A stretch of 64,000 bases of DNA from Klebsiella michiganensis (GTDB lineage Bacteria > Pseudomonadota > Gammaproteobacteria > Enterobacterales > Enterobacteriaceae), in the NCBI RefSeq assembly GCF_002925905.1, contig NZ_PRDB01000006.1:1-64000 (forward strand), written 5' to 3'. The translations under genes and the position numbers were made by a program. The notes under the pieces were generated by a model. The model worked only from the letters and a program-made list of their open reading frames with translations, did not search any database and had not been told where the DNA came from. Positions 17,683-28,116 of this stretch are shown here, piece after piece (within the stretch, counting starts at the first letter, position 1; the number at the start of each line of letters is the position of its first letter).

Positions 17683-18066
17683 CTATGCGACGATTTCAAT
17701 CAGGTTGCCATCGGGGTCTTTAATCACCGCTTCATAATAGCCATCGCCGGTGGTCCGCGGCGGCGAGACCAGAATCCCCTGCGCGGCGGCGCGGTTTGCC
17801 AGCGTATCGACCTTTTCAGCGCCGCCAACGGTAATCGCCAGGTGTACCCAGCCGGTGTGGTTGTTATCCGCCGTCTGCGCGACAAGCCCCGGCTTGGTCA
17901 TCAGCTCAATGGCAATGCCGTCGCCAATCTTGACAAAAAAGGACTCAAAGCCCGGGTTGGTTTGGCTGCAGTACTTCTCATTAATCTCGCCGTCGAAGAA
18001 GGCCACCCAAAAGCGGGCCTGTTGCTCAAGCTGGCGGGTCCATAGGGCGATGTGGGCAATTTTCAT
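17683..18066 (-). CDS. VOC-family (glyoxalase/bleomycin-resistance fold) protein
   Basis: 127-residue single-domain metalloenzyme-like protein. Two beta-alpha-beta-beta-beta halves are seen. Putative metal ligands are His6 in 'IAHIAL', a Glu in 'IAIELM', His in 'GWVHLAI' and the C-terminal Glu of 'DPDGNLIEIV', the usual VOC pattern. The GNLIEIV ending is typical of glyoxalase/dioxygenase-like members. It lies 30 bp upstream of the CAT-like gene on the same strand and could be cotranscribed. Substrate unknown. Confidence 0.85.
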   Translation of the reverse strand: MKIAHIALWTRQLEQQARFWVAFFDGEINEKYCSQTNPGFESFFVKIGDGIAIELMTKPGLVAQTADNNHTGWVHLAITVGGAEKVDTLANRAAAQGILVSPPRTTGDGYYEAVIKDPDGNLIEIVA

Positions 18067-18159
18067 AGCAAACCTCTTTATAGGGTGTATTGACAGTCAG
18101 GGGCTGAATGCACGATCATGCACTTTGTTGCTCGATAAAGATTTTATCAGGAGTTATTT

Positions 18160-18930
18160 GTGCTCGATTATGCTGCTTTTCCTAAACAACGACAAGCGCT
18201 TATTTGCCAGATCCTGCAGGAGAACGGCAGGGTGGTTTGCGCCGAACTCGCCAGCCGGCTTAACGTCTCCGAGCATACTATTCGCCGTGATTTACATGAA
18301 CTTAGCCGCGAAGGGTACTGTAAAAAGGTCTACGGCGGCGCGGTGATGACCCTGCCGGAGGCGGGGGACTATAGCGAGCGCAAAGAAAAAAATACGGCGA
18401 CAAAAAGCAGGATCGCGCAGAAGTGCGCAAAGCTGGTGAAGCCCGGCGGCTGCATTTTTATCGATACCGGCACCACCAACCTGGCGATGGCGGAAGCGCT
18501 GCCGGCGGAGCTGGCGTTAACGGTGGTCACGAATTCTCCCGAGATCGCTGCCGTACTGCTCAAAAAACCGCTGTATGACGTGGTGATGCTTGGCGGTCAG
18601 ATCCAGCGGGCCAGCGGCGGCTGCGTGGGCGCCTCCGCCGTGGCGCAGATTCAGGGCATGCTCTTCGATCAGGGATTTATCGGCGGCTGCGCCATGGCGC
18701 CTGAGTCAGGTCTGACGGGCTTTGACTACGCCGACTGTGAATTCAAAAAAGCGGTGATAAAACAGTGCAGCGAAATCATCGTCGGCCTGACCTCGGACAA
18801 AATCCCGGCGGTGGCGCGCTTTGTGGTGGTCGAAAGCAGCGCCATTGACGTGCTGGTGGTCGAGGAGAATATCAGTCGCGAATATCGCGACGCGTTTAGC
18901 GAACACGATATTCGTATTTATACCGTTTAA
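18160..18930 (+). CDS. DeoR-family transcriptional regulator
   Basis: 256-residue sugar-phosphate-responsive repressor type. It starts with GTG at 18160, 7 nt after CAGGAG. The N-terminal winged helix ('RVVCAELASRLNVSEHTIRRDLHELSREG') is typical DeoR; the C-terminal sensor domain has 'FIDTGTTNLAMAEAL' and 'GFIGGCAMAPESGLTGFDYADCEFKKAVI', the phosphosugar-binding DeoRC pattern. It is divergent from the VOC gene (about 93 bp shared control region) and has no sugar catabolic genes beside it, so its target is not apparent. Confidence 0.92.
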   Translation: MLDYAAFPKQRQALICQILQENGRVVCAELASRLNVSEHTIRRDLHELSREGYCKKVYGGAVMTLPEAGDYSERKEKNTATKSRIAQKCAKLVKPGGCIFIDTGTTNLAMAEALPAELALTVVTNSPEIAAVLLKKPLYDVVMLGGQIQRASGGCVGASAVAQIQGMLFDQGFIGGCAMAPESGLTGFDYADCEFKKAVIKQCSEIIVGLTSDKIPAVARFVVVESSAIDVLVVEENISREYRDAFSEHDIRIYTV

Positions 18931-18943
18931 ACGGTTTGCTGGC

Positions 18944-19573
18944 CTACTTTGACAGCGAAGTGGCAATCAGGCGCAGGCCGAGCGCGCCCAGCACCGTGGC
19001 GGTGACGATATCGATCTTACGCTTCATGCGCAGGTAGACGCTGCGCGGTCGCGCGGAAGAGAGCACCAGGGCTACCAGCGAATACCAGCTGACGTCAATC
19101 AGGAAGCTCATCAGCGGCACGATATAGTAAAAGGCCAGCGGGATGCGCTCCGGCAGCAGGGCGGTAAAAATAGAGGCGAACACCAGCGCCGTTTTTGGGT
19201 TGCTGAGCTGGGTATAGAGGCCATCGCGGAAGGTTTTCAGCAGGGAATGTTCCGCCGCCATGCCGCCTGCCGCAAAATCCATCGGCCGCGCCGCGCCGCG
19301 GTAGATTTTATACCCCAGCCAGAGCAGATAGAGGCCGCCCGCGACCTTCAGGCCAATAAACATTTCCGGCACCGCGGTCAGCACTTTTTGCAGCCCCATC
19401 ATGGCCATAATCGAAAAGATAGCCGCCCCCGTCCCGGTTCCCAGCGCGGTGACCAGACCATGCATCCTTGAGCGCGCAACGGCGTTGCGGGCCACGTAAA
19501 TAAAGCTTGGGCCGGGGCTGATCACGCCCATAATGAGTACGGCGGCAATGGCCATCAGGCTGGATAAAAACAT
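18944..19573 (-). CDS. LysE/RhtB-family amino-acid exporter
   Basis: 209-residue inner-membrane protein with about six helices. The RhtB/LysE signature near the N terminus, 'GVISPGPSFIYVARNAVARSR', is present, followed by 'LYLLWLGYKIYRG' and 'FRDGLYTQLSNPKTALVFASIF', both diagnostic for the family. It likely exports an amino acid or derivative. It converges with the DeoR-type gene (13 bp apart) and is divergent from the carbonic anhydrase gene. Confidence 0.92.
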   Translation of the reverse strand: MFLSSLMAIAAVLIMGVISPGPSFIYVARNAVARSRMHGLVTALGTGTGAAIFSIMAMMGLQKVLTAVPEMFIGLKVAGGLYLLWLGYKIYRGAARPMDFAAGGMAAEHSLLKTFRDGLYTQLSNPKTALVFASIFTALLPERIPLAFYYIVPLMSFLIDVSWYSLVALVLSSARPRSVYLRMKRKIDIVTATVLGALGLRLIATSLSK

Positions 19574-19797
19574 AAACGCTCCTGGTTGATGTTGAGCGCT
19601 AAAGTCGCATCCGGCTCCCGCTCATGATTGTTTCACCGTCAAAAAATAAACAATCTTTAGCGTGCTGTCACCCGACTTTACGGCGCGATGTTTCATCGCC
19701 TGTTCGAATAACGATTCCCATTTCGCGCGTCGGTGATAAACTGGCTAAATGTGATCTTTGTCATATCGTCATTAAAACAGAGAAAAGAGACACTGCT

Positions 19798-20433
19798 ATG
19801 CAACATATCATTGAGGGCTTCCTCAACTTCCAGAAAGAGATTTTCCCGCAACGTAAAGAGCTCTTCCGCAGCCTGGCCTCCAGCCAAAATCCTAAAGCGC
19901 TGTTTATCTCTTGTTCCGATAGCCGCCTGGTGCCGGAGCTGGTGACCCAGCAGGAGCCGGGCCAGCTGTTTGTGATCCGTAACGCCGGGAATATCGTGCC
20001 CTCTTTCGGTCCTGAGCCGGGCGGGGTTTCCGCGACGATCGAGTATGCAGTCGTGGCCCTGGGCGTGACCGATATCGTCATTTGCGGCCACTCCAACTGC
20101 GGCGCGATGAAAGCCATCGCCACCTGTCAGTGCCTGGACCCCATGCCTGCCGTGTCCCACTGGCTGCGCTACTCCGATGCAGCGAAAGCCGTCGTGGAGA
20201 AGAAAACCTGGGCCAACGAGACCGATAAAGTCAACGGTATGGTGCAGGAAAACGTTATCGCCCAGCTGAACAATATTAAAACCCACCCGTCGGTTGCCGT
20301 GGGTCTGCGGGATAGCACGTTGCGTCTGCACGGCTGGTTCTACGATATTGAAAGCGGTGACATTCGCGCGCTGGATAAAAACAGCAAAACCTTTGTGTCG
20401 CTGTCGGAAAACCCTGACGTTTATTTCGAATAA
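19798..20433 (+). CDS. Beta-class carbonic anhydrase
   Basis: Zinc enzyme interconverting CO2 and bicarbonate in the cytoplasm, 211 residues (CynT-like; Can is similar in length). Zinc ligands are visible: Cys39 in 'SCSDSR', His98 and Cys101 in 'CGHSNCGA'; the Asp41-Arg43 dyad is intact. The start at 19798 ([12 protein letters not shown]) matches the family N terminus; the earlier in-frame ATG at 19624 would add about 58 residues unlike the family. No cyanate genes flank it, so cynT is not assigned. Confidence 0.93.
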   Translation: MQHIIEGFLNFQKEIFPQRKELFRSLASSQNPKALFISCSDSRLVPELVTQQEPGQLFVIRNAGNIVPSFGPEPGGVSATIEYAVVALGVTDIVICGHSNCGAMKAIATCQCLDPMPAVSHWLRYSDAAKAVVEKKTWANETDKVNGMVQENVIAQLNNIKTHPSVAVGLRDSTLRLHGWFYDIESGDIRALDKNSKTFVSLSENPDVYFE

Positions 20434-20539
20434 ACTTCTCTTTCAGGGCACGGAAGCCCTGAGATGCCCACCTCCTGCCATAAATTTCCTGTCTGCCATA
20501 CTCATTACGGCTTCCTGAATGATTTCTTAAGGAGAAGTG

Positions 20540-21346
20540 ATGATTAAGCTGTGCGCAACCTGCGGGACGTCTTATGACGATCGCGGCAACACCCTGAACC
20601 ATTGTCGTATCTGTGAGGATGAACGCCAGTACGTCCCGGCCAGCGGGCAGGTCTGGATCAAGCCAGACGATCTGACCGAGACGCATACGAATACGTGGCA
20701 GCAGCATAACGATCGGCTGTTGAGCGTCAGGACGGTACCGAAATTTGCAATCGATCAGCGCGCCTTTCTGCTGCTAACGCCGCAGGGGAATATTCTCTGG
20801 GACTGCATCGCCAATCTTGATGCCGCCAGCAAAACGCTGATTACCGCCCTGGGCGGGATAAACGCGATCGCCATCTCCCATCCTCATTACTACACCACGA
20901 TGCAGGACTGGGCCGACGCCTTTAATGCGCGAATTTATCTCCACGCCAGCGATCGCGAATGGATTATGCGCGATAGCCCGGCCATCACGCTATGGGAAGG
21001 AGATGCGCTGGAGATCCTCCCGGCGGTGCGGCTGCTGCGCCTGGGCGGTCATTTCGCCGGAGGAACCGTTCTGCACTGGGCGAAAGATGACGGTATTATG
21101 CTGGCGGGCGATATTATCCAGGTGACGCCGGGGGGGCGCGCCGTTTCGTTTATGTGGAGCTATCCCAATTTGCTGCCGTTGGCGGCCGCCAGCGTGGAGA
21201 AGATCGTTGAACGTCTGGGCGATACGCCTTTCGGGGCGCTGTACGGCGCCTTTAAGGGGCAGAACGTCCCCAAAAATGCCCGGCAGATCGTTTTAGACTC
21301 AGCGCAGAAATACCTCGCCTGTCTTAAGACGACGGCGCACCGCTGA
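20540..21346 (+). CDS. MBL-fold metallo-hydrolase with N-terminal zinc-ribbon-like segment
   Basis: 268 residues. ATG at 20540 is preferred because AAGGAG lies 5-6 nt upstream; a GTG directly before it is too close. The first 30 residues carry CxxC...CxxC ('CATCG', 'CRIC'), a small zinc-ribbon-like module. The rest is a metallo-beta-lactamase fold: 'ISHPHYYTTMQDWAD' (first metal motif, with Tyr-Tyr instead of the usual spacing to a second Asp-His pair), 'GGHFAGGTVL' and 'LAGDII'. The altered first motif means one metal site may be incomplete. Function unknown; a thioesterase- or glyoxalase-II-like hydrolase is possible. Confidence 0.82.
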   Translation: MIKLCATCGTSYDDRGNTLNHCRICEDERQYVPASGQVWIKPDDLTETHTNTWQQHNDRLLSVRTVPKFAIDQRAFLLLTPQGNILWDCIANLDAASKTLITALGGINAIAISHPHYYTTMQDWADAFNARIYLHASDREWIMRDSPAITLWEGDALEILPAVRLLRLGGHFAGGTVLHWAKDDGIMLAGDIIQVTPGGRAVSFMWSYPNLLPLAAASVEKIVERLGDTPFGALYGAFKGQNVPKNARQIVLDSAQKYLACLKTTAHR

Positions 21347-21367
21347 GGGCGCGCCGCCGCGAGGGAT

Positions 21368-22252
21368 TTACAGCACGCCGTCGCCGCCGTCGGAGCACCA
21401 CACCTGGCCGGAGGTGAAGGAGCAGGCATCAGAGGCAAGGGTAACGTACAGCGGCGCAATCTCCACCGGCTGCCCGGGACGCCCCAGCGGCGTATCGGCG
21501 CCGAACTGACGCACCTTCTCATCCGGCTGGCCGCCGCTTGACTGCAGCACCGTCCAGTAGGGACCGGGGGCGACCGCGTTTACCCGGATACCCTTCGGCC
21601 CCAGCTGTTTGGCCAGCGATTTCGTGAACGCCACCAGGCAGGCTTTGGTTTGCGCATAGTCCAGCAGGATGGGGCTCGGCTTAAAGGCCTGGACGGATGA
21701 AGTATTAATAATCGTGCTGTGTTCTTTAAGATGACGCAGGGCGGCTTTGGTGATCCAGAAGGCCGCATAAACGTTGGTTTTGAAGGTGGCGTCAAAGTCG
21801 GCGGTGGTGAGTTCTTCCAGTGATTCGCAATATTGCTGGCGTCCGGCGTTATTGACCAGAATATCCAGCCCGCCGAGTTCGCTGGCGGCCTGTTCCACCA
21901 GGGTTTCGCAGAAGGATTCGTCGCGCACATCTCCCGGAATCGCGACGGCTTTACGTCCTTCGGCCTGAATCAGGGCAACTACGGTTTCCGCATCGGACTC
22001 CTCTTCCGGCAGATAGTTTATCGCCACATCGGCGCCTTCGCGGGCGAAGGCGATCGCGACCGCGCGCCCAATCCCGGAATCGCCGCCGGTAATCAGGGCG
22101 CGCTTACCGGCGAGCCGACCGGAACCGACATAGCTCAGCTCACCGTGATCCGGCTGCGGCTTCATCTCTTCGGCAAGACCCGGCGGCGATTGCGGCTGGT
22201 CAACAAAGGGGGGACGGGGATACTTCTCGGTATTGTTAGCGTTGTCGCTCAT
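21368..22252 (-). CDS. Short-chain dehydrogenase/reductase, YghA type
   Basis: 294-residue SDR with the YghA-type N-terminal tail rich in Pro ('YPRPPFVDQPQSPPG...') ahead of the Rossmann domain. NAD(P) motif is 'TGGDSGIGRA'; 'NNAG' follows, and the catalytic Ser-Tyr-Lys appear in 'NTSSVQAF' and 'YAQTK'. The ending 'SDACSFTSGQVWCSDGGDG' is typical. Relatives in other bacteria are often general-stress or osmotic-stress induced aldehyde/glucose dehydrogenases; the cluster downstream is also stress-like. Substrate is not known. Confidence 0.9.
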   Translation of the reverse strand: MSDNANNTEKYPRPPFVDQPQSPPGLAEEMKPQPDHGELSYVGSGRLAGKRALITGGDSGIGRAVAIAFAREGADVAINYLPEEESDAETVVALIQAEGRKAVAIPGDVRDESFCETLVEQAASELGGLDILVNNAGRQQYCESLEELTTADFDATFKTNVYAAFWITKAALRHLKEHSTIINTSSVQAFKPSPILLDYAQTKACLVAFTKSLAKQLGPKGIRVNAVAPGPYWTVLQSSGGQPDEKVRQFGADTPLGRPGQPVEIAPLYVTLASDACSFTSGQVWCSDGGDGVL

Positions 22253-22625
22253 ACTGACCTCCTCGTGTTAAAAGAGTAAGCGTAGTTGCCTGGTCAGCCT
22301 GCCGTGGAATATTGAAGAATAATTGAACGGCTTCGCTTTTATAATTTTGGCGCTTTGATTCCTTTCCCAACGGTAATTTACTGATTGCCGGGAAACTTTT
22401 CAAAATGAGAGGCACCAGCGTCGTTTGGCATTTTAGGATTATTCTATCGCAAGCCCGACGGTATATTTAGCGCCTTTTTAATGCTGCCCGGCGCTCATAT
22501 TTACGCGGGCGGTGAAGTCGTAAAAAATATTTCCCGGGCGATTCATCAGGTACGGAACTTGTGAAAATGATCATCAGCAACCAGACTTATTAAGACAAGA
22601 CAAAAATATGCCGGAGGTATGGTTG
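22253..22625. other. Divergent promoter region, SDR / OB-fold genes
   Basis: 373 bp between two divergently read genes. AT-rich at both ends. It should contain both promoters; I see no RNA gene, terminator or strong repeat. Confidence 0.4.
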
Positions 22626-23018
22626 ATGAAAAAATTACTGTCCGTTATTTTCTGTGCGCTGATGGCTCAGGGCGTTTATGCCGCGGATGACGGGGGATTT
22701 AAAAAAGATGCCGCTCCGCCGCCACCGCATAAAATTGACGATGGCTACCGCGGGACGGAGGACGGGCGAATTATGACCGTGCGCCAGGCCCTGGAAATGC
22801 ACGATGGGGCAACCATCTCATTACGCGGCAATCTTATCGAGCAGCACGGTAATGACCGCTACAGCTTTCGCGATAAAACCGACACCATTGCAGTGATAAT
22901 CCCCGCCGCGGTTTTTGATGGCCGCGAAGTGAAGCCCGATCAGATGATCAGCATCAACGGCAGCCTCGATAAAAAAATGACGCCGCCGGTAGTGCGGGTG
23001 GACCGGATCCAGAAATAA
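22626..23018 (+). CDS. YgiW/YdeI-family periplasmic OB-fold protein
   Basis: 130-residue secreted protein. Start at 22626 (MKKLLSVIF) has GGAGG 9 nt upstream and opens a signal peptide ending 'GVYA'; the earlier ATG at 22608 would precede the ribosome site. After a Pro-rich linker ('[13 protein letters not shown]') comes the OB-fold domain: '[35 protein letters not shown]', then '[16 protein letters not shown]', the core of the BOF family (YgiW, YdeI), linked in E. coli and Salmonella to peroxide, cadmium and antimicrobial-peptide tolerance. A strong ribosome site 10-15 bp after its stop starts a tiny gene, so both are cotranscribed. Confidence 0.9.
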   Translation: MKKLLSVIFCALMAQGVYAADDGGFKKDAAPPPPHKIDDGYRGTEDGRIMTVRQALEMHDGATISLRGNLIEQHGNDRYSFRDKTDTIAVIIPAAVFDGREVKPDQMISINGSLDKKMTPPVVRVDRIQK

Positions 23019-23039
23019 CCGCTCAAGCAGGAGGAATTG

Positions 23040-23189
23040 ATGTCCGTACAGCATCCAGCCGACCCGGATAAGCGGGGCCGTCATCCGTCGAAAGAGGACC
23101 CGCGCGAGCAGGGGGAAGTGCCGCGTAAAAGAGACGACAGCGAAGATCATAAAAAAGATCCCTGGCATCCCCAGCCTGAAAAGCGTTAA
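23040..23189 (+). CDS. 49-residue highly polar small protein
   Basis: ATG at 23040 with AGGAGG at ideal spacing, 21 bp after the OB-fold gene stop and ending just before a strong terminator, so it is the last gene of a two-gene operon. The product begins MSVQHPADPDKRG and ends HPQPEKR; more than half the residues are charged (Lys, Arg, Asp, Glu) plus several His and Pro, with a single Trp and no hydrophobic segment. It is likely disordered in solution. I know no assigned function; it resembles small hydrophilic stress-associated peptides. Confidence 0.72.
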   Translation: MSVQHPADPDKRGRHPSKEDPREQGEVPRKRDDSEDHKKDPWHPQPEKR

Positions 23190-23190
23190 C

Positions 23191-23225
23191 AATAGCCGCC
23201 CGTCAACGGGCGGCTATTTTTCTTT
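23191..23225. terminator. Strong terminator between convergent genes
   Basis: Perfect 12-bp stem AATAGCCGCCCG / CGGGCGGCTATT with loop TCAA, followed by TTTCTTT on the plus strand. It closes the OB-fold/small-protein operon and probably also serves the converging FAD gene on the minus strand. Confidence 0.92.
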
Positions 23226-23226
23226 C

Positions 23227-24837
23227 CTACAGATCGAGCGGGGACAAACGCCTGCGCGAGCGGCTTGCCGGCTGGGATATCGCTTTCGCTATCGCCGCGC
23301 CGATCTCCGCGCAGGCGGTGATACCCTGAACGAAAGGCTGGTCGTGCATCAGCCAGGGAATGGCGGCGAACGCGATGCGCCCGCGTACTTCGGGTGGTTC
23401 CCGCAACGTATAGTCGTCTCCGACCTCAGGAATCTCTTCTCCGGTCGCCAGCAGCTGCTCCCTTAAATGCGGGAAGGGAAGATCTTTATTTTTCAGTGGC
23501 TTTTGCCCTCTGGCATCAATAAACACATCAAACGTATAGCGATTTTGTTCGCTGGTAATCACCGTTTTTTCCTGCTCTACCGCCATCTCATAGTCATGCC
23601 CTAAGGCGAGAATACTGATGACGCCCGCTTCGCGCAGCGCCAGCAGCCGGCGGATAGACTCCGAAGGAATGGCGGCATAGCAGTCGATAAAGACCCGCGC
23701 AAGGCCATTTTTGAAACGCTCCCGGTCATGGTCATTAAGGTGAGGCACCATCGCCTGAACGGCTTCATGCAGCCGCAGGATCGCGTAGCGCCAGGGAACC
23801 GTATATCGCGCGCGCTTGTTGCGCTCAACTTCTTCAAGGTTATCCAGCGCCCAGTGGAACGGATTATGCTTCTGGCGTTTAGCAAACCACGCCTCGCTGA
23901 AGCTGTCGGCGTTAAGGCTGTGAAGGGCGATATTTTCGCTCCATAGGGGGTCGGCAAGCGTGATTTCCTGCGCCACCAGCTCAAAGACGCGATCGAGCAG
24001 ACCGTCGCTGCCCGCGGCGATGGCTTGTTCCATCGCGCTTTCGCTGACGATGCTCAGCGGCTCCCAGGGAATGGGGCAGTAAAAATCCGCTTCCGGCAAA
24101 ATGCCGGAGCGCGACATCAGCACGATGCTTAGCGCCTCGCTTGCCTCGTCCAGCCTGAAGGCGAGGGCGTCATCGTCAGACCCGATAAACCGACCGTGCT
24201 GGACGGCGACGGCCATCGCGGCGTCAATTCCGCTTAGCGAGGTGCCCATAATGCCCACCCGGCAGGGGGGAATGCTGGCCTCCATGAGGCCAGACCACGG
24301 GCTGGGAAACCAGGTGCGGGTCGACTCTTCTTCATCGGGCCAGACGTGTCCGGTGGCGATCACCGCGAGGTCAAAGGCTTCAGCGACCGGCTCATCCTCG
24401 ACCCACAGTCTGACCCCTTCTTCGGTCGCCTGCAGGTCGCTGACCCGGCAGGACTCATTGATCCGGATGCGAAAGCCCTGCTCCCTGGCCTCTCCGACCA
24501 GCGCAAGAAACTGGTCGCGAAAGTATTCACCCAGCAGGATGCGCGGTAAAAATTGACGATCGTGCAAAGCGTCGTAATCCACGCCATAGCGCGCAAGGTG
24601 CGTCCTGCTCTGGGCTTTCAGCCAGTCGAGATAGGTGCTCTGAATGGGGGGGATTTCAATGCTGGCGATATTGGCCAGCATCATGCGCGAATTCTCTTCA
24701 TCGCTGTAGGGCATGCCCACGCCCGCTTCCTCGGCCTGCTCGTAAATTGACACGTCCAGCGGCTCGCCCTGTTTGAGTAATGAGAACAGGGTATAAATTC
24801 CGGTTGGACCTGCGCCGATAATGGCAATTTTCTTCAT
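23227..24837 (-). CDS. FAD/NAD(P)-binding protein (NAD_binding_9-like)
   Basis: 536-residue flavoprotein of uncertain function. Start at 24837 (MKKIAIIGAGPTG) puts the Rossmann dinucleotide motif GxGxxG at residues 8-13; an in-frame ATG at 24906 would add 23 polar residues. Later features are 'VIATGHVWPDEE' (second GD/ATG-type motif) and 'VGIMGTSLSGIDAA', a second nucleotide-binding segment. The C-terminal part has 'FDVFIDARGQKPL'. The pattern fits large single-protein FAD-dependent oxidoreductases annotated only as FAD-NAD(P)-binding. It lies downstream of the sugar porin gene with a terminator-like hairpin between them, so it is probably separately expressed. Confidence 0.8.
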   Translation of the reverse strand: MKKIAIIGAGPTGIYTLFSLLKQGEPLDVSIYEQAEEAGVGMPYSDEENSRMMLANIASIEIPPIQSTYLDWLKAQSRTHLARYGVDYDALHDRQFLPRILLGEYFRDQFLALVGEAREQGFRIRINESCRVSDLQATEEGVRLWVEDEPVAEAFDLAVIATGHVWPDEEESTRTWFPSPWSGLMEASIPPCRVGIMGTSLSGIDAAMAVAVQHGRFIGSDDDALAFRLDEASEALSIVLMSRSGILPEADFYCPIPWEPLSIVSESAMEQAIAAGSDGLLDRVFELVAQEITLADPLWSENIALHSLNADSFSEAWFAKRQKHNPFHWALDNLEEVERNKRARYTVPWRYAILRLHEAVQAMVPHLNDHDRERFKNGLARVFIDCYAAIPSESIRRLLALREAGVISILALGHDYEMAVEQEKTVITSEQNRYTFDVFIDARGQKPLKNKDLPFPHLREQLLATGEEIPEVGDDYTLREPPEVRGRIAFAAIPWLMHDQPFVQGITACAEIGAAIAKAISQPASRSRRRLSPLDL

Positions 24838-24959
24838 AATGACTGACCCGCCGTTGTTGTTATCACATTTGTTGTCGGTGGCCTTCCGCCAGTTGAAAAG
24901 CTCCACGATAGATCATTTCCGGGTAACGGAAATCTGGCCCAATAATTGTGGTTCAAAAT

Positions 24960-24995
24960 GAGGAAGAGGGCCAATTACTGGCGCGCCTCTTCCTC
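24960..24995 (-). terminator. Terminator-like hairpin after the porin gene
   Basis: 10-bp perfect inverted repeat GAGGAAGAGG / CCTCTTCCTC around a 16-nt loop that itself folds (GCCA/TGGC). On the minus strand it is followed by ATTTTG, a weak U-tract. It closes the alpha-glucoside operon. Confidence 0.6.
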
Positions 24996-25019
24996 GGGGT
25001 TAGTCAAAGAGGCAGGCTT

Positions 25020-26672
<1,653 letters not shown>

Positions 26673-26711
26673 TTATTGGGGTGTTAAATTAATAGTTGGG
26701 CTTTATTTTTT

Positions 26712-28109
26712 TCAGGCCTCTTTGGTCGCTTTATCGGTTTTGACAAAAATGAACGTGATAATAAAGGCAAAAATAAAGACCGCGAGTCCGACGGTGATAT
26801 AGGTAACAAACTGATAGCGATCGTAGAGATACATCAGCGGCGACAGCAGGACCGCCAGACCGTATGAGTTCGCTTTTATCGACAATAGCGACAGCACCAT
26901 GCCGCCCAGCGCCGAGCTGGTGAGCATCACCATTATCGCCCGTAGCCCGGATTGCATCACGATACCGAATAAAGCCGGTTCCGAAACGCCTAATAGCTGA
27001 GTAATGGTCGCGGAAATCCCGGCGGTTTTAAACGCGATATTTTTCGCCTTCAGTGAAATAGCCAGACATACGGCGGCGTTGGCAAAACCGTACATCGCGC
27101 ACACCGTAATTAATGGATTAAACCCGGTACCGGCAATCAGCGAGGTTTCAATCATAATAAACATATGATGCATCCCGGTCATCACGGCAATGGGATAGAT
27201 GAAGCCGATTAACAGACCGCCAATACCCGCAGGCAACGTCAGAAATTGCTGAATAGCCATCACGGCATAATGTTCAAATGCATGCACCAGCGGCCCTAAA
27301 ACCAGTAAAGCGATGGCCACCGCAATCAGGATGACGATAAACGGCGTAAAAATCAGATCCATCGAGTTGGGCATCACCCGGCGGAAAAAAATTTCCAGCT
27401 TAGCGCCGATAATGCCGGTGATCAGGGCGGTCAGAATAGACCCCTGATAGCCGACCAGAGGAATAAAACCCAATACATAAATCGGGCTGCTGTTGCCGTA
27501 CGCCACGTCATAGGCGTTCGGCAGCGCGGGGGAGACCAGCATCAGGCCGATTAAGAAGCCGATTATTGGCGTACCGCCAAATTTCTTAAACGCCGACCAG
27601 CAAATAAACGCCGCCAGAAAGGCGAAAGCGGTGTCGCAAAGCACCGTGGTCAGCGTTTGCAGCGCCACCGGAACCTGATGAACGCTGCCGCCAAACCACG
27701 CCTGGACGGTATCGTTAAAAATGACCCCCTTCAGGCCGAGAAACAGGCCGGTGGCCCCGAGTACCGGGACAATCGGCACAAACACGTCCGATAAATTGCG
27801 AATTCCCCGTTGTAACCGGCCCGTACTCTGCTTCGTCATTTCATCCTTGCTGATTTCGGCCACCTGGAATTCGTTAACAAACGCCTGGTAAACCTTATTG
27901 ACGATCCCGGTTCCGAGGATTATCTGATACTGGCCAGCATTAAAAAATACGCCTTTGACTTCGCTAATATTGCGGATTTTATCGTCATCAATTTTCTGTC
28001 GATCTTTTACCTGCAAACGTAAACGGGTGGCGCAGTGGGTGGCTGAGGCAATATTTTCCTTGCCGATGATATTCACGATCTCAACGGCGATATTTTTATA
28101 GTTGTTCAT
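26712..28109 (-). CDS. PTS EIIBC component, sucrose/trehalose family
   Basis: 465-residue phosphotransferase permease that imports and phosphorylates a glucoside. EIIB is N-terminal: Cys26 in 'THCATRLRL' is the phosphorylation site. EIIC follows from about residue 100, with ten or so helices and the substrate-site motif region 'GVSEPALFGI', characteristic of the glucose superfamily. There is no EIIA domain, so the general EIIA-Glc (Crr) must serve, as for TreB and ScrA. It starts 7 bp after the glucosidase stop, so the enzyme it feeds is upstream in the same message. The exact sugar (trehalose, sucrose, isomaltulose, other alpha-glucoside) cannot be read. Confidence 0.92.
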   Translation of the reverse strand: MNNYKNIAVEIVNIIGKENIASATHCATRLRLQVKDRQKIDDDKIRNISEVKGVFFNAGQYQIILGTGIVNKVYQAFVNEFQVAEISKDEMTKQSTGRLQRGIRNLSDVFVPIVPVLGATGLFLGLKGVIFNDTVQAWFGGSVHQVPVALQTLTTVLCDTAFAFLAAFICWSAFKKFGGTPIIGFLIGLMLVSPALPNAYDVAYGNSSPIYVLGFIPLVGYQGSILTALITGIIGAKLEIFFRRVMPNSMDLIFTPFIVILIAVAIALLVLGPLVHAFEHYAVMAIQQFLTLPAGIGGLLIGFIYPIAVMTGMHHMFIMIETSLIAGTGFNPLITVCAMYGFANAAVCLAISLKAKNIAFKTAGISATITQLLGVSEPALFGIVMQSGLRAIMVMLTSSALGGMVLSLLSIKANSYGLAVLLSPLMYLYDRYQFVTYITVGLAVFIFAFIITFIFVKTDKATKEA

Positions 28110-28116
28110 ATTTGAC

